Part shown: in pieces, positions 22,018-27,741 of the stretch
Layout of the letters: each line of letters opens with the position of its first letter
Numbering within the stretch: position 1 is the first letter of the stretch
Made by a program: the position numbers and the translations under genes
The notes under the pieces: model-generated
Told to the model about the DNA's origin: nothing
Database searches by the model: none
What the model saw: the letters and a program-made list of their open reading frames with translations, nothing else
NCBI GenBank assembly: GCA_038238185.1
Contig: JBBRXY010000033.1
Coordinates: 1 to 31,283 of the forward strand
DNA length: 31,283 bases
Reading direction: 5' to 3'
From: DATAQC01 sp038238185
GTDB taxonomy: Bacteria > Actinomycetota > Acidimicrobiia > Acidimicrobiales > AC-14

Positions 22018-23169
22018 GTCCCGGGCCTCGGCGCCCACGAGGTCGATGCCGAAGGCGGGGTCGGGCCGCTGGAGGTTGATCGTCGGGGGGATCACGTGGT
22101 GGCGGAGAACCAGGATGCACGCGATCGCCTCCACCGCCCCGGCAGCTCCCAACAGGTGGCCGGTCATCGACTTGGTCGACGACACCGGGACCCGGGTCCC
22201 CAGGACCTGGCGGGCCGCGAGCGCCTCGGTGCGGTCGTTGAGCTGCGTCGACGTGCCGTGGGCGTTGAGGTAGCCCACCGCGTCGCCGGCGATGGCGGCG
22301 TCGTCGAGTGCCGCCCGCATGGCGGCCATGGCGCCGGCTCCGGCCGGGTCGGGAGCGGTGAGGTGGTGGGCGTCGGAGCTCGAACCGTGGCCCGCCAGCT
22401 CGGCCCAGACCGTCGCCCCGCGCCTCAGGGCGTGGTCCCGCTCCTCGAGCACCAAGGCGCCTCCGCCCTCGCCCACCACGAAACCGTCGCGGTCGATGTC
22501 GAAGGGCCGCGACGCTGTCGCCGGGTCGTCGTTGCGGGTCGACAGGGCCTTCATCTGGGCGAAGGCGGCCACGCACAGCGGGTTGATGACGGCATCAGAG
22601 CCGCCGGTGACGGCGGCATCGACCCGGCCCAGGCGGATGAGGTCGGCTCCGGCGGCGATGGCCGTAGCCGATGCCGCGCAGGCGGTGACTGTGCACGAAG
22701 TGGGGCCGGTGGCGCCGGTCTCGATGGCTATCTGGCCGGCGACCATGTTCGGGATCATCATCGGCACGAGGAAGGGGCTGATCCGGCCGGGTCCTCGCTC
22801 TGCCAGCACGCCTGCCTGCTCCACGAGCGTGGTCACCCCCCCGAGGCCGGATCCGAAGACCACGCCCACCCGCCCGGGCCGGGCACCGACATCGAGCCCA
22901 CTGTCGGCCACGGCCTGGCGTGCGGCCACCAGGCCCAGGTGGGCAAAGCGGTCCATGCGCCTGGTGTCTCGGATGTCGAAGTGCTCCGACGGGTCGAAAC
23001 CGGTTACCTCGGCCGCGATACGCACCGAGAGCGGGCCCGGGTCGAACGCGCGGATCGGGGCCACGCCCGACCGCCCCGCCAGCATCGCCGCCCAGGTCGC
23101 CTCCACGGTCAGGCCGAGGGGGGTGACGGCACCCATCCCCGTGACAACGATCCGCCGTCGGTCGCTCAC
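21940..23169 (-). CDS. fabF: Beta-ketoacyl-ACP synthase II (KAS II)
   Basis: A 409-residue thiolase-fold condensing enzyme, full length for FabF. The active-site cysteine is C164 in TACAAS, with H304 in NAHGTSTQLND and H338 in KSMTGHLLGAAGAVE; K333 completes the site. It joins malonyl-ACP to a growing acyl-ACP with loss of CO2 in fatty-acid elongation. The final motif NSFGFGGHNVTLAF is typical. It stands alone: no fabD, fabG or acpP is adjacent, so a role in a secondary lipid or polyketide is possible. It is divergent from the whiB gene with 152 bp between, and its last 78 bases overlap the padR gene on the other strand. Confidence 0.9.
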   Translation of the reverse strand: MSDRRRIVVTGMGAVTPLGLTVEATWAAMLAGRSGVAPIRAFDPGPLSVRIAAEVTGFDPSEHFDIRDTRRMDRFAHLGLVAARQAVADSGLDVGARPGRVGVVFGSGLGGVTTLVEQAGVLAERGPGRISPFLVPMMIPNMVAGQIAIETGATGPTSCTVTACAASATAIAAGADLIRLGRVDAAVTGGSDAVINPLCVAAFAQMKALSTRNDDPATASRPFDIDRDGFVVGEGGGALVLEERDHALRRGATVWAELAGHGSSSDAHHLTAPDPAGAGAMAAMRAALDDAAIAGDAVGYLNAHGTSTQLNDRTEALAARQVLGTRVPVSSTKSMTGHLLGAAGAVEAIACILVLRHHVIPPTINLQRPDPAFGIDLVGAEARDSRATVALSNSFGFGGHNVTLAFRAP

Positions 23170-23293
23170 CCTGATGACACCGGCCGTGCCCTGCCGCCGG
23201 TTGACCCTGCCATGCCGTAACCGTCCTCCGTCGACTTGGGGCGACGATACCCGGCCCCTCTCCGGCCTCGGACGGCGCGGGCGGAAATTCGCG

Positions 23294-23314
23294 AACGCCT
23301 GGTGGCGTTATACC
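23294..23314 (+). promoter_or_regulatory. whiB promoter: perfect dyad abutting the -10 box
   Basis: AACGCCTGGTGGCGTT (23294-23309) is a perfect 6-bp inverted repeat with a 4-base centre. Its last base is the first of TATACC (23309-23314), a -10 candidate that ends seven bases before ATG 23322. The transcript is therefore probably leaderless and the dyad well placed for a repressor. Confidence 0.5.
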
Positions 23315-23321
23315 AGCTGAC

Positions 23322-23597
23322 ATGGCAATGCGCGAAAGATTCGACGAAGAAGACTGGAGAGAGTCGGGAGCGTGTCGAAAGGCGGACACGGCCCTGTTCT
23401 TCCCGGTCAGCGACGACGCGGCCGGTCCGGCTAAGGCCATCTGCGCCATCTGCCCGGTACGAGAGCAGTGCCTGCGGTTCGCCCTGGCCAACCGGGAGGA
23501 GCAAGGGGTGTGGGGCGGCCTCACCGAGACGGAACGAAGGCGGATCCGGCGTCGCCGGACCGGTGCTGACCGGTCGCTGCCACGCCACGCCGCCTGA
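23322..23597 (+). CDS. WhiB-family iron-sulfur transcriptional regulator
   Basis: A 91-residue WhiB-like protein, a family restricted to actinobacteria and their phages. Four cysteines C18, C41, C44 and C50 (CxxCxxxxxC after the first) bind a redox- or NO-sensitive 4Fe-4S cluster. The beta-turn GVWGG at 62-66 and the Arg-rich tail RRRIRRRRTG bind the sigma factor region and DNA. The spacing and the DWRESGACRKAD start look most like WhiB1/WhiB2-type members, but the subclass cannot be fixed by eye. A -10 box seven bases before the ATG at 23322 suggests a leaderless mRNA; a second ATG lies two codons on. It neighbours fabF (divergent) and pdxH (51 bp downstream, same strand). Confidence 0.93.
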   Translation: MAMRERFDEEDWRESGACRKADTALFFPVSDDAAGPAKAICAICPVREQCLRFALANREEQGVWGGLTETERRRIRRRRTGADRSLPRHAA

Positions 23598-23648
23598 CAT
23601 CCGGCCGCCGACATCCGGCCGCCTGACCATACGCCGCCGTCGCTGGCC

Positions 23649-24257
23649 ATGAGCGAGTTCGCCCTCGCCGGCGAGGAGCCCGGCGACGATCCTCTGGCCC
23701 TGTTCCGGCGCTGGTTCGAAGCGGCCCAGGCCGCCCTTGCCGTGGGCGCCGAGACGATGGTGCTGGCCACCGCGACACCGGACGGACGACCCTCGGCGCG
23801 AGCGGTCCTCCTGCGGGGTCTCGACGAGCGGGGCCTCGTCGTCTACACCAACACCCGCAGCCGCAAGGGGGCGGAGCTTGCCGTCAATGCCCGGGGCGCC
23901 CTGGTGTTCGCGTGGCCTCCGCTCGAGCGTCAGGTTCGGGTCGAGGGGCCGGTGGTCAGGGTGTCCGACGAGGAGGCCGACGCCTACTTCGCCACCCGGC
24001 CTCGAGGCCATCGCCTGGGGGCCTGGGCGTCCGACCAGAGCCAACCGGTGGCGAGTCGCGAGGAGCTGGAGGCCCGGGTCACCGAGATCACCGAGCTTCA
24101 CCGGGACGACGACGTTCCTCGACCGCCGTGGTGGGGGGGCTACCGGGTCGTTCCCGCCGAGTGGGAGTTCTGGGCGGGCCGGGAGAACCGAGTCCACGAC
24201 CGGGTGGTCTACCGACGGGTCGACACGGGCTGGGAGCGGCAGCGCCTGGCCCCGTGA
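23649..24257 (+). CDS. pdxH: Pyridoxamine/pyridoxine 5'-phosphate oxidase
   Basis: A 202-residue FMN enzyme that oxidises pyridoxamine or pyridoxine phosphate to pyridoxal phosphate with O2. Family segments in order: DPLALFRRWFEAA (14-26), RAVLLRGLDERGLVVYTN (51-68) and SRKGAELAVN around the FMN phosphate, ASDQSQPV, and the C-terminal RVHDRVVYRR...GWERQRLAP that contacts FMN and the PLP phosphate. Length is slightly short of the usual 210-230 because the N-terminal flap is brief. ATG 23649 begins just before the first helix. It lies 51 bp after whiB and may be cotranscribed with it. Confidence 0.92.
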   Translation: MSEFALAGEEPGDDPLALFRRWFEAAQAALAVGAETMVLATATPDGRPSARAVLLRGLDERGLVVYTNTRSRKGAELAVNARGALVFAWPPLERQVRVEGPVVRVSDEEADAYFATRPRGHRLGAWASDQSQPVASREELEARVTEITELHRDDDVPRPPWWGGYRVVPAEWEFWAGRENRVHDRVVYRRVDTGWERQRLAP

Positions 24258-24323
24258 ACTGGTCACGTTTCTGGGGGCCCTGACCACCCGGAAGCCGACC
24301 GGAACGCCGGGTTGACGCCGGCC

Positions 24324-24641
24324 TCAGCAGCGGTTCGGGCCGATGCGCAGGGTGATTCTGATCTTCACCGGTCGGAGTCCCGGGCGTTCGCGAACCAGTC
24401 GCAGTACGACGGTCCCCGGTTGATGGGCCCGGAACCGGAGGTGCCACAGGCGCTCGCCCTCGTCGTAGGCCGGATTGGGGTCTTCCGGGGCGAGGGTGAC
24501 CGACTCGGACTGGTCCTCCCACCGAATGACGTCGCCGGCGCCGCCGGGGACGACGACATCGACGAGGGAACCCTCCAGCGCAGCCACGACGGGGCGGCGC
24601 CCCCGCACCGCCAGCATTCTGCGTCGACCCGGTTCGCTCAC
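24324..24641 (-). CDS. Small beta-rich protein of unknown function, chagasin-like pattern
   Basis: A 105-residue protein on the minus strand, starting at GTG 24641 (MSEPGRRRMLAVRGRRP). Alternating hydrophobic strands predominate: PVVAALEGSLVDVVVPGG, DVIRWEDQSESVTLAP, LWHLRFRAHQPGTVVLRLVRER and VKIRITLRIG. This Ig-like layout and the FRAHQPGTVVLRL strand recall the chagasin (I42) protease-inhibitor fold, but the NPTTG and RPW motifs of real chagasins are missing, so the family is only a suggestion. No signal peptide is seen with this start. TAGTGT seven bases before the GTG supports leaderless expression and the choice of start; an ATG at 24710 gives an unconvincing extension. It converges on pdxH. 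Confidence 0.6.
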   Translation of the reverse strand: MSEPGRRRMLAVRGRRPVVAALEGSLVDVVVPGGAGDVIRWEDQSESVTLAPEDPNPAYDEGERLWHLRFRAHQPGTVVLRLVRERPGLRPVKIRITLRIGPNRC

Positions 24642-24648
24642 CTGACCC

Positions 24649-24654
24649 ACACTA
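24649..24654 (-). promoter_or_regulatory. -10 element for the small beta-rich protein gene
   Basis: TAGTGT on the minus strand is followed by seven bases and GTG at 24641. This spacing predicts a leaderless transcript. Confidence 0.45.
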
Positions 24655-24793
24655 GAAGCGGCTGATCCATGGATCGGCGACGCTTCTACGAACATCAACA
24701 GCGGGCCCACGACGAACAGGCATCCGGGCGGTGCCAGGTGGTAACTTCGACTGTCGCGGCCCTCGCGCGACCGGGAGATGTCGCCTAGTACCT

Positions 24794-26083
24794 ATGCCGT
24801 CGAGACAAGCCGCTCCCACCCGCTCCGGGCCGCCCGATGCAGCCGCGGATGGGCGGCCTTCCGCTCCGTGGTGGTACGGCGCCGTGGCCTTCGGTGCCCT
24901 GGCTGTGGTCCTGTGGGCCGTCGTCGGTGCCTCGGTGGCCTGGCTGCCCTTCGCCCACGGTCGCACCGGGTTCTTCCCCGGCAGCCCCTGGCTCGAAGGA
25001 TGGGTTCACTTCGACTCCGGCTGGTACCGGGAGATCGCCAACCACGGCTACTCCTATACCCCGGGACGTCAGTCGTCCGTCGCCTACTTCCCCGCCTACC
25101 CGCTGGCGATGCGTGCCGGTGGGGTGGTGGTGGGCAGCACCCTGCTGGCCGGCATCCTGATCACCCTGGCCGCCGGTTGCGCGGTGGCCACGATGGTCTG
25201 GACCTGGTTTCGTGACCGACTCTCACCGACGGCGGCGTGGACGGCCCTGGGCCTGTTCCTGCTCTACCCCTACGCCTTCTACCTCTTCGGCGCCGTGTAC
25301 GCCGATGCCGTGTTCATCGCCGCCGTGCTGGGGGCGTTCCTCCTCCTGGAGGGTGACCACCTGTGGTTGGCGGGGTTGGCCGGCGCCGTGGCCACCGCCA
25401 GCCGACCCGTCGGGCTGGTCGTGGTGGCCGGTCTGGTCGTGCGGGCGCTGGAACGGCGTGGAGTCTTTCCGCGTGGCCGGGTCGACGGCGGCATTGGGGG
25501 CCCGCCGGCCCGGGAGGCAGGGCGCCGCCCGACCCCGGCCCGGGAGCCGGGGACCCCACGTCCGGCCCTGATCGACCTGCACCGTATCCGCTGGGGTGAT
25601 GCCGCCATCCTGATCTCGGCGGCCGGCCTGGGTACCTACTCGTTCTTCCTCGCCCGCCGGTTCGGTCACCCCTTGCTGTTCGCCGACGTGGAGAAGTACT
25701 GGGGCCAGGGCGCCGGGCCCCACACGTGGCTCAAGCTGGAGTTCTTCAAGGGCGTCACCAACTTCGGTGATCCTCCCTCCTGGCTGGCGTACATCGCCCA
25801 TCCCGTGGTGGTGATCGTGGCCCTGGCCTTCGTCCCCCGCGTGTTCCGTCGGTTCGGGTGGGGTTACGGGGTGTTCAGCCTCCTGGCGGTCGGGCTGGCC
25901 GCGTTCTCCACCAAGGACTTCTTCGGATCGGGGCGCTACGTGCTGGCGGCATTCCCCTGCTTCGCCGCCGCCGCCGAGATGCTCGTGACCCAGCCGAGGC
26001 TGCGGGCCTGGGTGCTGGGAACCAGTGCGGCAGCGTTGATGGTGTTGACGTCGCTGTTCGCGCGGGGCTCGTACATCTCGTGA
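24794..26083 (+). CDS. PIG-V-type integral membrane mannosyltransferase
   Basis: A 429-residue membrane protein with about ten helices. The first luminal-type loop has HFDSGWYREIANHGYSY and SSVAYFPAYPLAMR, which correspond to the conserved WDxxWY and NxAFFPxYP motifs of PIG-V and related GT-C glycosyltransferases. The Asp in FDSGWY is the likely catalytic or metal-binding residue. These enzymes use polyprenyl-phosphate sugars, usually mannose, to glycosylate lipids or proteins at the outer face of the membrane. A Pro/Arg/Gly-rich cytoplasmic loop (about residues 228-260) is longer than usual. ATG 24794 is chosen over GTG 24731, whose extension is not conserved; the ribosome-binding site is weak for both. 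Its stop overlaps the start of the deacetylase gene by four bases. Confidence 0.78.
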   Translation: MPSRQAAPTRSGPPDAAADGRPSAPWWYGAVAFGALAVVLWAVVGASVAWLPFAHGRTGFFPGSPWLEGWVHFDSGWYREIANHGYSYTPGRQSSVAYFPAYPLAMRAGGVVVGSTLLAGILITLAAGCAVATMVWTWFRDRLSPTAAWTALGLFLLYPYAFYLFGAVYADAVFIAAVLGAFLLLEGDHLWLAGLAGAVATASRPVGLVVVAGLVVRALERRGVFPRGRVDGGIGGPPAREAGRRPTPAREPGTPRPALIDLHRIRWGDAAILISAAGLGTYSFFLARRFGHPLLFADVEKYWGQGAGPHTWLKLEFFKGVTNFGDPPSWLAYIAHPVVVIVALAFVPRVFRRFGWGYGVFSLLAVGLAAFSTKDFFGSGRYVLAAFPCFAAAAEMLVTQPRLRAWVLGTSAAALMVLTSLFARGSYIS

Positions 26084-26976
26084 GCGATCACGTCGTCGTT
26101 CAGCCCGACGGTGGGCCGGAGCCAGAGGCTCGCCTGCTGATCGTGAACGCCGACGACTACGGCCTGACCGAGCGCATCTCGGCGGGGATCCTGCGGGGTC
26201 ACCGCGAGGGCATCGTCACCAGCACGTCGGTGCTCGCCCTGGGTCCCGCGTACCCCAAGGTGGCGCCGTGGCTCGACGACGTCCCGACCCTGGGCGTGGG
26301 CGTGCATCTGGCCGCAGTGGGCGAGGATCCGCCCCTGCTGTCGGCCACGGAGATCCCTACGCTCGTCGACCACCGCGGCCACCTCCACCACAGCTACAAG
26401 GGCCTGCTGGCGCACATGCTCGCCGGTCGGGTCGACGCCGGCGACCTGGAACGGGAGTTTACGGCCCAGCTCGAGTCGGTTCTCGAGGTCGGCGTGCCCA
26501 TCGGCCATCTCGACGCCCATCAGCATCTTCACCTGTGGCCGGCGGTGGGCGAGGTCGTGCTGGCCCTGGCCTGCCGCTACGACATTCCTGCGGTACGGGT
26601 TCCCCACTACCGCGGCGTCTCCCCCCTGGCCGTCGGCGTGACCGTGCTCGGCCGGCTCCTGGCGCGCCGGGCCCGGGCGGCGGGGCTGCGCTACCCCCGC
26701 GACGGCACCGGTATCGAGGTGGCGGGCAAGCTCGACCACGCCAACCTCCAGACGATCCTCGAACGGCTGGCCGCCCACGGTGCGCCGTCGCTGGAGCTCA
26801 CCGTCCACCCCGGAGAGCCCGACGACCCCGATCGCCACCGCTACGAGTGGGACTACCACTGGCCCGACGAGCTCGACGCCCTCACCAGTGACGCCGCCCA
26901 CCAGCTCGTCGCCCGCCTGGGCTTCACCCTGGCCACCTACGCGGACCTGCCGTTTCCCGCCAACGCCTGGAAGTGA
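26080..26976 (+). CDS. ChbG/HpnK-family carbohydrate deacetylase
   Basis: A 298-residue YdjC-fold enzyme. The metal-binding and catalytic motifs are intact: NADDYGLT with D25 and D26, GVHL with H76, HLDAHQHLHLWP with H143, D145, H147 and H149, and ELTVHPGEPDD near the C-terminus. Family members remove the acetyl group from N-acetylglucosamine in chitobiose (ChbG) or from glucosaminyl-bacteriohopanetetrol (HpnK). No other hopanoid gene is in the window, so I infer a lipid-linked GlcNAc substrate only from the membrane glycosyltransferase next door. The GTG start at 26080 shares GTGA with the upstream stop, and its own TGA overlaps the next gene, so translation of the three is coupled. Confidence 0.87.
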   Translation: MSDHVVVQPDGGPEPEARLLIVNADDYGLTERISAGILRGHREGIVTSTSVLALGPAYPKVAPWLDDVPTLGVGVHLAAVGEDPPLLSATEIPTLVDHRGHLHHSYKGLLAHMLAGRVDAGDLEREFTAQLESVLEVGVPIGHLDAHQHLHLWPAVGEVVLALACRYDIPAVRVPHYRGVSPLAVGVTVLGRLLARRARAAGLRYPRDGTGIEVAGKLDHANLQTILERLAAHGAPSLELTVHPGEPDDPDRHRYEWDYHWPDELDALTSDAAHQLVARLGFTLATYADLPFPANAWK

Positions 26977-27680
26977 TGGCAGGAGGTACGACACAGCGGG
27001 CGCCGTGGGGTCGGTCCCGGACCCGGGCGAGCCGCCAGGTGCTGTCGCTGTACGACGACGCCCCGGTCGGCGTGCGGGCCCACGTTCGGCTGCGGTGGTG
27101 GACCTGCCCCTTCCGGGCCGTGGTGGCCCAGGTGCCCGCCGCCGGCCGGGTCCTGGAGGTGGGATGTGGCCACGGTGTGTTCTCCCTGCTGGCGGCGGTC
27201 TCCGCGCCCGGCCGCAGTGTGGTCGGGGTTGACGTCGACGAGCGCAAGGTGCCCCACGCCCGGGCCGCCACGGCCCGAGCACGCGCCGGCGGAGCCGACG
27301 TCGACATCACCGTGGCTCGCCCCGGCGACCTGCCCCCCGGCCCGTGGGACGCGATCGTGGTCATCGACGTGGCCTACCTGCTGGATGCCTCCACCCAGCG
27401 CCAACTCATCGAGGAGTGCGCGGCCCACCTGGCGCCCGGAGGGGTACTGGCTATGAAGGAGATGGCCCTGGCGCCGGCCTGGAAGTTCCGCTGGAACCGC
27501 GTCCAGGAGACCCTCGCGGTGCGGGTGCTGGGCATCACTGTCGGTGGTGAGATGACGTTCGTGGATCCCGCCGAGATGGGTGACTGGATGAGTGCCGAAG
27601 GCCTCGAGGTCCGCCACCTCCCGCTCCACAAGGGATACCCCCATCCCCACCATCTGGTGGTGGGCCGACGCCCCGAGTAG
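26976..27680 (+). CDS. SAM-dependent methyltransferase (small class I)
   Basis: A 234-residue cytosolic methyltransferase. Motif I is RVLEVGCGHGVFSLLAA (58-74); motif II is VVGVDVDERKV, motif III WDAIVVIDVAYLLD and motif IV HLAPGGVLAMKEM. The C-terminal half (FRWNRVQETLAVRVLGITVGGEMTF) may form the substrate cap. ATG 26976 shares TGATG with the deacetylase stop; GTG 26973 is a close alternative. Order and overlap suggest it methylates the product of the glycosyltransferase and deacetylase. The acceptor is unknown. Confidence 0.83.
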   Translation: MAGGTTQRAPWGRSRTRASRQVLSLYDDAPVGVRAHVRLRWWTCPFRAVVAQVPAAGRVLEVGCGHGVFSLLAAVSAPGRSVVGVDVDERKVPHARAATARARAGGADVDITVARPGDLPPGPWDAIVVIDVAYLLDASTQRQLIEECAAHLAPGGVLAMKEMALAPAWKFRWNRVQETLAVRVLGITVGGEMTFVDPAEMGDWMSAEGLEVRHLPLHKGYPHPHHLVVGRRPE

Positions 27681-27727
27681 CCCCCAGAACGGTGGGGTCG
27701 CCGCCCGAAGCTGTCCTACCGTGGCGA

Positions 27728-27733
27728 TACGGT
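27728..27733 (+). promoter_or_regulatory. Possible -10 element for the helicase gene
   Basis: TACGGT lies eight bases before ATG 27742, compatible with a near-leaderless transcript. It indicates the helicase is transcribed apart from the methyltransferase ending 61 bp upstream. Confidence 0.3.
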
Positions 27734-27741
27734 GCCGGACG

